From: Motiliproteus sp963974645
GTDB taxonomy: Bacteria; Pseudomonadota; Gammaproteobacteria; Pseudomonadales; Balneatricaceae
Reading direction: 5' to 3'
Length of the DNA: 64,000 bases
NCBI GenBank assembly: GCA_963974645.1
Contig: CAXBEA010000005.1
Location: 6,340 to 70,339 of the forward strand
Position 1 is the stretch's first letter; every line of letters starts with the position of its first letter. The position numbers were made by a program, and so were the translations under genes. The notes beneath the pieces were generated by a model. It worked only from the letters and a program-made list of their open reading frames with translations, searched no databases and was not told the DNA's origin. Shown here one piece after another: positions 34,322-43,264 of the stretch.

Positions 34322-36063
34322 CAGAGTAACTCTCGATAGAGGTCACGATAGACACCGCCTTGCTCAAGCAGCTGCTGGTGAGAGCCTGTTTCAACAATTT
34401 TACCCTGTGCCATCACCACAATACGGTCTGCCTTTTCGATTGTTGACAACCGATGAGCGATAACCAACGTTGTACGCCCTTGGCATAATTCGGCCAATGC
34501 AGCTTGCACTTGTCGTTCGGATTCGTTATCCAGTGCGGATGTTGCTTCGTCCAAAATCAACAGGGGCGCATCTTTATAAAACGCCCTCGCTAACGCCAAC
34601 CGCTGCCGCTGCCCACCGGATAACAAAGAACCATGTTCTCCCACGCGAGAGTCCGCACCCTGCTCCATCTGCTCAACGAAAAGATGTGCGTGGGCATGCT
34701 TCAGCGAACTCTGCAAACGTTCCGGATCGCTACCAGCAACCCCGCCAAAAGCGACGTTATCTAGCACGCTCTCATCGAACAGCAGCACCTCCTGGTCCAC
34801 ATAAGCAATCTGGCTGCGCAAGCTGGGGAGGCTGATCTGACGGCTGTCGAGACCATCGAGCAGAATTTGGCCCTGCTGGATCTCATAGAAACGAGGTAAA
34901 AGTTGCGTCAGCGTTGTCTTGCCGCTACCCGATGCACCAACAAATGCCACCGTTTCACCAGGCTGGATCTCCAGGTTGATGTTACTCAACACATTAGGCA
35001 ACCCCGCACCATAGGCAAAGCTGAGATCTTTGATCACAAGATGTCCGCTGAACTGCTTAAGCTCTTGCTTACCGCTGTCCTGCTCGGGGGCCTCGTCAAG
35101 CAACTTAAACACACTATCAGCTGCAGCCAGGCCTCGCTGCAGCTGCTCATTCACGCCGGTCAACGAGCGCATCGGACTTAGCAGCATCCCCATCGCGGTA
35201 AAAAATGAAACGAACTGACCTGTGGTCATACTGGCATCACCCTCCATCGTTGCGGCCATATAGACCACTAACGCTAAGGCGATCGCTAGTACCTGTTGGA
35301 TAATTGGCGAATTGGCAGCCGAAATCATGATCAGTTTGAAATTGTTCCGTCGGAGTCGATTAACCACTTCAAAAAACTTGTCATGCTCCTGCTGTTCGGC
35401 ACCGTATAGCTTAATCAACTTGTGGCCCTTAATGCTCTCTTCAAGCCGATGTGTCAGCTGTCCCATATCGCCCTGAAGCGCCCGACTGGATTTTCGCATT
35501 CGTTTACTGACAACCTTGATAATCACCGCGATCACCGGCGCGATAATGACCACGATCAATGACAACCTCCAATTGAGGTAGAACAGGTAGCCAAGGAGCC
35601 CCAGCACGATGAGACTATCGCGCACTAAGACCATCCAGACATGACTTGCCGTCGATGAGAGCTGCTCAACATCGTAGGTCACCTTGGACAACAATTTACC
35701 GGTCGATTGCTGATCCATAAAAGACTGGGGGAGCTGTTGAATATGCCGGAATAGGTCAAGTCTAATCTGCATCACCACACGGGTAGCAACGGCGGTAATT
35801 CCCAGTGCCCCGAGCACCCTAGCCACGCCACGGACAAAAAATATTGCGACTAATGCCAGCGGTACTAAGATAATGGAATCAGGGTCTTTGGCATTGAACG
35901 TGCCATCAATTAGTGGCTCCATAATCGCCGCCATCATCGGCTCCGTGGCTGCAACAACCACAGTGCAGGAGATCGCAACTGCAAATTTCCCCCAGTGCCG
36001 GCGGACATAGGTAAACAGGCGCCTAATAATAACTTTATTACTTAGTGTTTGATTCGTTGACAA
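34321..36063 (-). CDS. msbA: Lipid A export ATP-binding/permease protein MsbA
   Basis: About 580 residues: an N-terminal six-helix ABC exporter domain (about 15-310) and a C-terminal ATPase with Walker A GASGSGKTT, signature LLSGGQRQRLALARA and Walker B LLILDEATSALD. It flips lipid A-core across the inner membrane. The start is TTG at 36061-36063 with AAGGAAAGG upstream; a TTG 33 bp earlier is less likely. It is followed by the lpxL-like gene and is near waaA, fitting an LPS operon. MsbA identity rests on length, context and motifs. Confidence 0.93.
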   Translation of the reverse strand: MSTNQTLSNKVIIRRLFTYVRRHWGKFAVAISCTVVVAATEPMMAAIMEPLIDGTFNAKDPDSIILVPLALVAIFFVRGVARVLGALGITAVATRVVMQIRLDLFRHIQQLPQSFMDQQSTGKLLSKVTYDVEQLSSTASHVWMVLVRDSLIVLGLLGYLFYLNWRLSLIVVIIAPVIAVIIKVVSKRMRKSSRALQGDMGQLTHRLEESIKGHKLIKLYGAEQQEHDKFFEVVNRLRRNNFKLIMISAANSPIIQQVLAIALALVVYMAATMEGDASMTTGQFVSFFTAMGMLLSPMRSLTGVNEQLQRGLAAADSVFKLLDEAPEQDSGKQELKQFSGHLVIKDLSFAYGAGLPNVLSNINLEIQPGETVAFVGASGSGKTTLTQLLPRFYEIQQGQILLDGLDSRQISLPSLRSQIAYVDQEVLLFDESVLDNVAFGGVAGSDPERLQSSLKHAHAHLFVEQMEQGADSRVGEHGSLLSGGQRQRLALARAFYKDAPLLILDEATSALDNESERQVQAALAELCQGRTTLVIAHRLSTIEKADRIVVMAQGKIVETGSHQQLLEQGGVYRDLYRELL

Positions 36064-36254
36064 GAAAAAAGACCTTTCCTTGAGACCGCAGAGCAAAATT
36101 TTACAAGAGAGCGGCGGTAAAATTAAAATGGCGGATTATAGCACGCAAGCCATATTCGGCGGCTGCCTAAAATCACCTCTAAGTAATAGCCATCCATAAC
36201 TTTATCAAGTTCAGGAGGGCTAGAAAATGATCCCACCACCCAGAACCCTTAGCC

Positions 36255-37568
36255 CTATCTATTAACGGGTATTGCTTCCTGCTGGGTCAAATACCGCTCG
36301 ACCTGCCCTGTATATGATACGGAATAAGAGAATTTCTCACTATCACAGGCCGCCATCACATTCACTGCAAGCAGATATCCAAACAAACCATATAAGAGGC
36401 GATATCTTTTAATCGTTGGGTTTGCCAGCCAATCCTGCGCTTTGGCTAGCATCGGAAGTAATGCCGCAGGCAGCGCAATAATCAGATGCCAGTATGAAAA
36501 AGTGACCGGCGACAGTGCCGAAGCGATCAGAACCCCGCTCAGTGCGGCAAACGCATACAGAAGCAGCCAACTCTCATGATTAAGCATGGAGTCATACAGG
36601 GGGCGTTTAATCATTCCCTTAACCTTATTCCAGGCCTGATAATTGATACGTGCCGAAAGGATGACGGTTGCAACACCGACTAAATAGAGCAGTCCTTGCC
36701 AGCCATATCGAAGGATATTTTTAATGTTTTCGCTGCCGGAAAACCAGTCAAACTCAGACCCCGCAATCAACTTATTGGAAAAAAGCAGTGAGCCATAACG
36801 AACCCAGTACAACAACGCCTTAAATACCGGATAGACGTGAACCGCGCCATAACCGATATAGCGATCACTTTCTCGGCTGATGGACGAATTTTTTTGATAC
36901 TCCATCAAATAAGGTACAAGGCTTATCAGGATCAGGGCCATCCCGCTAAACAGCCCGAACCAATGGATATGAATAAGTCTTCTGTAAAACAGGTAGGTAG
37001 AAACAACGGCTAAAACGGGCCAACTGTAGTGCAACTGCATAGCAAATCCGATAGCGAGGACATGTAACACAGTGTGCAGAAAAGAGGGCGCATTACGCAG
37101 CTGAAAAGCACTCCATAGGTGCAGCGCGGCAGCGAAAAACAGATACGAAGGGTTGTAGAGTAGGTTTTCAAACATCAGCCAGGGGTTGAGCCAATAGACC
37201 AGCATAAATACCAAGCGCACATTCTGATCAAAGCTATTCTTGATCACCGCATCAAGCATCAAAAATGCCAAAATATGCAGACCCATCAATAGCCCCATCG
37301 GCGCCCAAGGCGAGTCCCACACGAGCAACGGCAGGCCAACGATATAGGAAGAGAGCGAACCGGGCACATTCCCCACGGCACTGGCGGCATTGCCAAAACT
37401 TAACCACTCACCAGTTCGAGCGCCTAGATAGCCCTTATACAGCATCTGGGTTTGATCGCCGGTTAGTATTTGGTTGCTGGCAAACAGCAAGGTCAGGGCT
37501 AAGCCCAAGATAAAACAACCCCAAAATAACACCGAAAAATGTCTATCAATTACTGCTGAGTTCATCAT
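36255..37568 (-). CDS. Polytopic membrane glycosyltransferase (GtrC-like)
   Basis: 437 residues with about ten hydrophobic helices and a periplasmic loop after the first, TGDQTQMLYKGYLGARTGEW, typical of membrane glycosyltransferases that use a polyprenyl-phosphate sugar. Similarity in detail is not claimed. It follows gtrB and gtrA, overlapping the gtrA stop by 4 bp, and so fills the place of the serotype-specific glucosyltransferase in gtr cassettes. It would attach the sugar to LPS at the periplasmic face. Confidence 0.7.
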   Translation of the reverse strand: MMNSAVIDRHFSVLFWGCFILGLALTLLFASNQILTGDQTQMLYKGYLGARTGEWLSFGNAASAVGNVPGSLSSYIVGLPLLVWDSPWAPMGLLMGLHILAFLMLDAVIKNSFDQNVRLVFMLVYWLNPWLMFENLLYNPSYLFFAAALHLWSAFQLRNAPSFLHTVLHVLAIGFAMQLHYSWPVLAVVSTYLFYRRLIHIHWFGLFSGMALILISLVPYLMEYQKNSSISRESDRYIGYGAVHVYPVFKALLYWVRYGSLLFSNKLIAGSEFDWFSGSENIKNILRYGWQGLLYLVGVATVILSARINYQAWNKVKGMIKRPLYDSMLNHESWLLLYAFAALSGVLIASALSPVTFSYWHLIIALPAALLPMLAKAQDWLANPTIKRYRLLYGLFGYLLAVNVMAACDSEKFSYSVSYTGQVERYLTQQEAIPVNR

Positions 37569-37969
37569 GGCTGTTGCGGGCCTTTATCAGAAAACGTCCA
37601 GAATTTATGGACCACGAAGGTGATCATGGGTAACAAAAAAGCTATTACGACCACGCGCAGGTAGTTGTTTAACTCGGTCAGCGTATCGGCGAGTGTAATC
37701 GAAACCAACAGCGCACTAAATTGTACCAAGAAGAAGATAGATGCATTTTTAAGCGCCAGGCGTCGTTTAAACACCAGCAGAGACTGGACGGTATAGGAAA
37801 AAACAAACGCACTTATAAAGCCCAAGACATTAGCCAACCACAAATTAACAACCCACCAATACAGGCAGGCGAACGCGACCAGCATATGGATGCCGGTGGC
37901 GACCACGCCAGTAAAACCGTAGCGGACAATCTGCAGCCTCAGAAGCTTTTGAGCAACGTGCGCAAACAA
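37565..37969 (-). CDS. GtrA-family flippase
   Basis: 134 residues with four membrane helices, the GtrA/DPMS fold: IVRYGFTGVVATGIHMLVAF at the start, NVLGFISAFVFSYTVQSLLVFKRR in the middle and FVVHKFWTFSDK at the end, the last two being GtrA hallmarks. It is thought to flip polyprenyl-phosphate glucose across the membrane. It lies 2 bp from gtrB and overlaps the next gene. Confidence 0.92.
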   Translation of the reverse strand: MFAHVAQKLLRLQIVRYGFTGVVATGIHMLVAFACLYWWVVNLWLANVLGFISAFVFSYTVQSLLVFKRRLALKNASIFFLVQFSALLVSITLADTLTELNNYLRVVVIAFLLPMITFVVHKFWTFSDKGPQQP

Positions 37970-37971
37970 CC

Positions 37972-38907
37972 TCAGAACTCTTTGTCGATAATATAAACGG
38001 GGCGTCTTTTTGATTCCATGTAGAGTCGGCCCATGTATTCACCCAGCACGCCGATACCGACTAGCTGAATGCCGCCCAGAAACAGAACAACCGTAATCAG
38101 CGACGCATAACCGGGAGTATCAGCCCCAAACATCAGGGTTTTAATGATAATGACGCTGCCATAGAGGAATGCGAAGAGCGAAATCAAGGTACCAATATAT
38201 AGCCAGATCCGCAGCGGAGTGGTACTGAAACTCGTGATCCCCTCTAAGGCGAAGTTCCACAATTTCCAACCATTGAAGCTGGTATGCCCCGCTTTTCGCG
38301 GACCTCGGGTGTATTCAACGACCTGCGTATTAAAGCCAACCCACGAAAAAATCCCCTTCATGAACCGCTGATTCTCCGGAAGCGTCTGGATAGCTTCGAC
38401 GACTTTTCGGGTAATAAGTCGATAATCGCCGACATTATCCGGGATATTCACATGCGAGATGGCGTTATGGAACTTATAAAATAACTCGGCACTGAGCTTT
38501 TTAGCTAGCGAATCACTACTTCGATCTACCCGCTTGGCCACTACGACATCAAAACCATTCTGCCATTCTCGAACAAAATCGTGAATCAACTCGGGGGGGT
38601 CTTGCAGATCAACATCGATGGGGATTAGCGCATCACCCCGCGCCAGATCAATACCCGCAGTTAACGCGGCTTCTTTGCCGAAATTGCGTGACAAGTTGAT
38701 AATCCGAATTGCCGCATACTGATGCTGCAGCGCCTGAATTGTTTCTAGTGTCTCATCACGACTCCCATCATTGATGAAGACTACCTCGTAACTCAGACCG
38801 ATCTCGATCATAACCGGAGTAACCGCCTCCATAAAAAAGCCAACCACCTCGGCTTCGTTGTAGCAGGGACAAATAAGTGAAATTTTCGGTACGGAGGCTG
38901 GGTTCAT
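37972..38907 (-). CDS. Polyprenyl-phosphate sugar transferase (GtrB-like GT2)
   Basis: 311 residues: a GT2 domain (ISLICPCYNEAEVVG, IPIDVDLQDPPELI with the DxD-type site, KRVDRSSDSLAKKLSAELFY) followed by two membrane helices at about 230-300. This is the GtrB/DPM1 type that makes undecaprenyl-phosphate glucose. It overlaps waaA by ATGA. Together with gtrA and the next gene it forms a three-gene LPS-glucosylation cassette. Confidence 0.93.
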   Translation of the reverse strand: MNPASVPKISLICPCYNEAEVVGFFMEAVTPVMIEIGLSYEVVFINDGSRDETLETIQALQHQYAAIRIINLSRNFGKEAALTAGIDLARGDALIPIDVDLQDPPELIHDFVREWQNGFDVVVAKRVDRSSDSLAKKLSAELFYKFHNAISHVNIPDNVGDYRLITRKVVEAIQTLPENQRFMKGIFSWVGFNTQVVEYTRGPRKAGHTSFNGWKLWNFALEGITSFSTTPLRIWLYIGTLISLFAFLYGSVIIIKTLMFGADTPGYASLITVVLFLGGIQLVGIGVLGEYMGRLYMESKRRPVYIIDKEF

Positions 38908-40211
38908 TTTAACGGCTCGCTAACAACTAGATTAGTGTCCTCAGGATACAACAACTCAGTCATCACTTGAGCTTGCTGCTTAGCCGCATCCTGATACTGA
39001 TTCAGACAGGCTTTTGCCTGTGCGGCAAGCCTAGTGCAACGCTGTTTATCTTCAAGCAACAACTTTACTCTGGGGTAAAGTTCAGCAGAGTTTGGTACCT
39101 GTTCGAGCGCGTTCTGGGCCACAAACTCTCGATTAATATCCGCAAAGTTTTTCATATCTGGACCGACAATGACCGGGCAGCCGTAGCTGGCAGGCTCAAG
39201 GATATTGTGCCCCCCGACATTCACAAAACTCCCCGCAACCAGACACAGGTCGCAGGCCGCATAGAACGCCAACAACTCACCCAAAGTATCCGCCAGGAAT
39301 AGCTGGACCGTATTCGCCAATGAGGATTTGCTATGGCCACTACGACGTACCGCGCTCAAACCCGAACCCGCGCATAGCTGCCAGACCCCATCGAAACGTT
39401 GCGGATGCCGCGGTGCAATCACCAGCAGCAGATCAGGATAGTCCTCAAGCAGCTTTTTATGGCAGTTGATAACCAGTTGCTCCTCCTCAGCATGGGTACT
39501 GGCCGCCAACCAAACCGGCCTCTCCCCACCCAGATACAACCGCAACTGCTCGCCCGCTTTTTCAATAGCGGGATCAACCTGAAGGTTATACTTCAGATTG
39601 CCACAAACCTGAATCTTCTCCCTATCGACGCCCAGACGGGCATAACGCTCTGCTATAGCATCACTTTGCGCCAGAATTTTCGTGGCGCGATTCAGGGTGT
39701 TCTTCCAAAGTCGGGGCAACAGCTGTTTATAGCGTTTAACCGAGGTTTCTGACAACCGGGCATTAGCCAACACAATAGGTATCTTGCGTTGCTGGCAAAT
39801 TCGCCACAGATTAGGCCAAAGCTCAACCTCCATCACCAGCAGCGCACTGGGCTCAACCTGTCGTAATAGTCGTCGGATAGCGCTTGGTAAATCGAAGGGC
39901 GCATAGAGATGAAGATCGCTCTCGGTTAGATAAGATCTAATCGCCTCTCCACCCGTTCGGGTGGTCGTAGTTACCAGCCAGCTGCCTCGATAACCCTGAT
40001 CACGGATCGCCTGAATCAATAATCCCGCCGCCTTGGCCTCGCCATAGGAGGCGGCATGAAGCCAGATAGGCCTAAGTGGCAATTTCTGATTGGAATAACC
40101 CAATCGCTCTGCCCAGCGTTGCCGATCCTGTTTATAGCCCTGAAAAAAAAACAGTGGCAGCAGGAGTCGTAACAGCAGTTGATAAGCAAAATTCTGCACA
40201 GCGCTCAGCAT
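38904..40211 (-). CDS. waaA: Kdo transferase WaaA
   Basis: 435 residues. Adds Kdo to lipid IV-A, the first step in core assembly. The N-terminus carries a membrane-association helix (YQLLLRLLLPLFF). Then PIWLHAASYGEAKAA, the NARLSETSVKRYKQL motif, and the C-terminal GGHNILEPASYGCPVIVGPDMKNFADI, the family signature. Its start overlaps the upstream heptosyltransferase stop by 7 bp and its stop overlaps gtrB. Number of Kdo residues added cannot be read from the sequence; a kdkA gene nearby suggests a single phosphorylated Kdo. Confidence 0.95.
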   Translation of the reverse strand: MLSAVQNFAYQLLLRLLLPLFFFQGYKQDRQRWAERLGYSNQKLPLRPIWLHAASYGEAKAAGLLIQAIRDQGYRGSWLVTTTTRTGGEAIRSYLTESDLHLYAPFDLPSAIRRLLRQVEPSALLVMEVELWPNLWRICQQRKIPIVLANARLSETSVKRYKQLLPRLWKNTLNRATKILAQSDAIAERYARLGVDREKIQVCGNLKYNLQVDPAIEKAGEQLRLYLGGERPVWLAASTHAEEEQLVINCHKKLLEDYPDLLLVIAPRHPQRFDGVWQLCAGSGLSAVRRSGHSKSSLANTVQLFLADTLGELLAFYAACDLCLVAGSFVNVGGHNILEPASYGCPVIVGPDMKNFADINREFVAQNALEQVPNSAELYPRVKLLLEDKQRCTRLAAQAKACLNQYQDAAKQQAQVMTELLYPEDTNLVVSEPLK

Positions 40212-41284
40212 CCAGCGGTGTCAGCCAGAAGTTTATCGAGCATCGCCTTCACCTCGGCAGCGGTAATGATGGACATCACATCCGGGGTGCGGACACGGGT
40301 ACTCCAGGGCAGTTCCTGGGCATCTTTATTGAGCACCCGACGGACCTGATCTGGGAATCGATTGACAACCCAATCGGGGCTGGAATAGGAGCGCGCTCGA
40401 TTAGGGTTGGTGCTGGCGTAGAGACCAATCGCAGGGGTGCCCGTCGCCGAAGCCATATGCATAGGACCGGAGTCCGGTCCCACTACCAGTCGAGCCGAAT
40501 CGATCAGTGCGAGCAATATTTTCAACGGCGTTTTACCCATCAAGTCGATCGGCGGGTGCTGGCAGAGCTGATTAATCTGACTACCGATCTGCTGTTCGAT
40601 TTCGCTGTTGCCGCCGGTCAACACGCAGTTCAAACCGTACTGCTGCTTGGCGTAATCGATCAGCTCAGCATAGCCCTCGGCAGACCAGTTGCGAAAATTG
40701 CGGATACGTGGGTTAGCACAGGGGCTGATCAGCATATAGGGCTGATCTGAACTAAGCTGCTTGGCCTGGGTATAGGCATCATCGGGAATGGGTAGTCGCC
40801 ATTCGATAGTTTCTGTCGACACACCTAGCGCGCTAGCGAAGTCGAGGTAGGTCTCCAGCATGTGGGTCTGGGGATTAGGGCGGATCCGATGATTGGTAAA
40901 CCAGGTCTGATGGTCTTTGGCACGTTCACTGTCAAAACCCAGCTTGATTTTTGCCGGTATCAACAGCGACAACAGACTGGCTCGGAGTGCCGACTGCATA
41001 TGCAGCAAAATATCGAAGTGTTCTCCCCGCAGGCGCTGACGCAACGCCATCGCGCCCTTGAAACCGCTGCGCTTGTCATAAACGAGCAACTCGATGCCAT
41101 CAATTCCGTCCAGCATCATCGCTTCAGCCTTGCCAACGATCCAGGTTATGCGACAATCGGGCCACTGCCGTTGGATGGCACGCACCGCCGGTAGCGTGTT
41201 GCAGACATCACCCAGAGCCGATAGTCGCAGTACGCAGATAGCGCGTGGCGGTGTGGCCAGTACAGAATCGATAGATATCACCAA
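40205..41284 (-). CDS. GT9 LPS heptosyltransferase
   Basis: 359 residues. VLRLSALGDVCNTLPAVRAIQRQWP at about 19-43 is the heptosyltransferase N-terminus, and LVVGPDSGPMHMASATGTPAIGLYASTNPNRARSY is the ADP-heptose site. It belongs to the WaaC/WaaF type, and its place upstream of waaA supports an inner-core role, but which heptose it adds is not decided. The start is TTG at 41282-41284 or GTG at 41279-41281, with GGAAA upstream. The start codon touches that of kdkA, which is divergent. Confidence 0.88.
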   Translation of the reverse strand: MVISIDSVLATPPRAICVLRLSALGDVCNTLPAVRAIQRQWPDCRITWIVGKAEAMMLDGIDGIELLVYDKRSGFKGAMALRQRLRGEHFDILLHMQSALRASLLSLLIPAKIKLGFDSERAKDHQTWFTNHRIRPNPQTHMLETYLDFASALGVSTETIEWRLPIPDDAYTQAKQLSSDQPYMLISPCANPRIRNFRNWSAEGYAELIDYAKQQYGLNCVLTGGNSEIEQQIGSQINQLCQHPPIDLMGKTPLKILLALIDSARLVVGPDSGPMHMASATGTPAIGLYASTNPNRARSYSSPDWVVNRFPDQVRRVLNKDAQELPWSTRVRTPDVMSIITAAEVKAMLDKLLADTAGC

Positions 41285-41991
41285 TGAATTTCCAAGTTAT
41301 TGAGCAGGGCCAAGTCACCTTACTGGTGGCACCAGAGCTGATTGAGCATCTTACCCCATCCTGGTTTGATCTCAACTGGTGGCGTAGCCGTGGCGCGCCA
41401 ATCGACTCGGCGCCCGGCCGCGGGGAAAGCTACTTTCTTCAGCATCCTGAGCTTTCGTTGAACCTCGTCTGGCGTCATTACAAACGTGGTGGGCTGGTCG
41501 CTAAACTGAGTGAAGACCGTTATCTTTGGGCCGGCCTAACCCAGACCCGGGCTTACCGGGAATTTGCGTTGACGGAAACGCTTCGCCAGCGCGGCCTGCC
41601 GGTTCCCCGACCGCTGGCTGCGCAAGTCATTCGCGACGGACTCAGCTACCGCGCCGACCTCATCACCGAGCGGCTACCTGAGGTCAAATCGATGGCTGAT
41701 CGGCTCAACTTCGATCTGCGAGACTTTCCTTGGCACGACGTCGGCAAAACTATTGCCCGCTTTCATGCTATTGGCCTCGATCATGTCGATCTGAATGTCC
41801 GCAATATCCTCCTCAACGGCAACAGCCGCATCTATCTAATCGATTTTGATCGCTGTCGGCTGCGGAAGCCGGCAGCGGAATGGCAGCAAGGCAATCTGGA
41901 TCGACTGCTACGGTCGCTGAAAAAGCTCTTCCCGCATCAGAACCACGCTCCGCACTGGCAGCGGTTACTGGACGGGTACAGTGGCGGCTGA
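41284..41991 (+). CDS. kdkA: 3-deoxy-D-manno-octulosonic acid kinase
   Basis: 235-residue kinase of the KdkA/WaaP family, which phosphorylates the Kdo of LPS. HYKRGGLVAKL near residue 60 is the KdkA glycine-rich loop. The catalytic loop is DHVDLNVRNILL (with the catalytic Asp) and the metal loop is IDFDRCRLRKP. Starts at ATG 41284, overlapping the divergent heptosyltransferase start. KdkA occurs in species with a single Kdo per lipid A. Confidence 0.93.
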   Translation: MNFQVIEQGQVTLLVAPELIEHLTPSWFDLNWWRSRGAPIDSAPGRGESYFLQHPELSLNLVWRHYKRGGLVAKLSEDRYLWAGLTQTRAYREFALTETLRQRGLPVPRPLAAQVIRDGLSYRADLITERLPEVKSMADRLNFDLRDFPWHDVGKTIARFHAIGLDHVDLNVRNILLNGNSRIYLIDFDRCRLRKPAAEWQQGNLDRLLRSLKKLFPHQNHAPHWQRLLDGYSGG

Positions 41992-42193
41992 AACAGCACT
42001 ACTCAGGCCATGTCAAACCCGCTGGTGCTGATTCCGCTGCAGACTAGAGACAAGTGGACAGGACAATTCCCTTTTCTGACCTGGATGACTACAATCTCTG
42101 CTCTGTTTTGAAGATGCCGGGATGACAGCTGGCAGCAATAATCACAATAACCGTTTAAGTACAGTTTTTCTGACTCTTTTCTGAGGTGGCATC

Positions 42194-43189
42194 ATGTCTG
42201 CGTTTGGTACTGTTTTCATGCCTGAAATGGCGATCTCCTGGTTTGATGGAACACACTGGAGCGATACGGAGATGGTTCCTAGCAACAGCATTCAACTCCA
42301 CCCTGGCGCGCATGTATTGCACTACTCCAGCACCTGCTTTGAAGGGATGAAGGCGTTCCGGCATGCCGATGGATCGATCAAGATCTTCCGCATGGCCAGC
42401 GGCCTGAAACGCTTCGCCCAGAGCGCCCGGTTACTGGCGTTACCCGAGATCAACGTCGAGGCTACCGGCAAGATGATCAGCGATAGCGTGGCTCATTTTG
42501 CCGCAGACGTTCCTGCGCCTCCCGGCTCGATGTATATCCGCCCGACCCATTTCGGCACCGATCCTGCCATTGGAAAAGCCGCCGCGCCCTCGATGACCTC
42601 CTGCCAGTACATTCTGTTGTCACCGGTGGGCGATTATTTCGCCGGTGGCGACGCCTGTCTGCGCTTGCTGGTCGATGACCAGGGGATGCGCTGTGCGCCC
42701 CATAACGGAATGATAAAAAGTGGCGGGAATTACGCCAGCGCCCTGCGTCCGATCATGAGCGCACGCGCTGAGTTTAAAGCCGACCAGGTGCTGTTCTGTC
42801 CTGGCGGTGATGTCCAAGAGACCGGCGCGGCCAACTTCCTGCTGATCGACGGCGACGAGATCATCACCAAGGCGCTGGATGAAAGTTTCCTCCATGGCGT
42901 CACCCGTGACTCCATTCTGACGCTCGCGCGCGACCTGGGGATGAAAGTTTCCGAACGGCAGCTGAGTGTCGATGAGTTGCTCGAGCGCGCCGCCAAGCCC
43001 GGTTGTGAAGCGGCGCTATCTGGAACTGCCGCGGTACTGACCCCGGTTGGCACCCTGATTTATCATGGCAAGGAGATCAAGGTCGGTAATGGCGGCGTGG
43101 GCGCAACCACGGTCAAACTGCGCCAGACCCTGAATGCGATCCAGTGGGGCAAAGCCGAAGACAAACATGGCTGGCTAACCAGCGTCTAA
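42194..43189 (+). CDS. ilvE: Branched-chain amino acid aminotransferase
   Basis: 331-residue fold-type IV PLP enzyme that transaminates leucine, isoleucine and valine. STCFEGMKAFRH and SMYIRPTHFG are near the start. MIKSGGNYASALRP carries the PLP-binding Lys, and GDVQETGAANFLLI the phosphate-side motif. The end HGWLTSV is intact. The SD is weak (TGAGGTGG). The gene is adjacent to glnE and the waa genes, as in Pseudomonas. Confidence 0.94.
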   Translation: MSAFGTVFMPEMAISWFDGTHWSDTEMVPSNSIQLHPGAHVLHYSSTCFEGMKAFRHADGSIKIFRMASGLKRFAQSARLLALPEINVEATGKMISDSVAHFAADVPAPPGSMYIRPTHFGTDPAIGKAAAPSMTSCQYILLSPVGDYFAGGDACLRLLVDDQGMRCAPHNGMIKSGGNYASALRPIMSARAEFKADQVLFCPGGDVQETGAANFLLIDGDEIITKALDESFLHGVTRDSILTLARDLGMKVSERQLSVDELLERAAKPGCEAALSGTAAVLTPVGTLIYHGKEIKVGNGGVGATTVKLRQTLNAIQWGKAEDKHGWLTSV

Positions 43190-43206
43190 TACCCTCTCTC
43201 GGTAAT

Positions 43207-43236
43207 CTCCTGGATTGGATAAATCCGATCCAGGAG
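43207..43236. terminator. Bidirectional terminator between ilvE and glnE
   Basis: A 14-bp stem (CTCCTGGATTGGAT against ATCCGATCCAGGAG, one G-T pair) with a 2-nt apex lies between the convergent stops. T tracts are short. Confidence 0.65.
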
Positions 43237-43264
43237 GCTGTCACCAAAAGTCGCAGCCCGGCAT

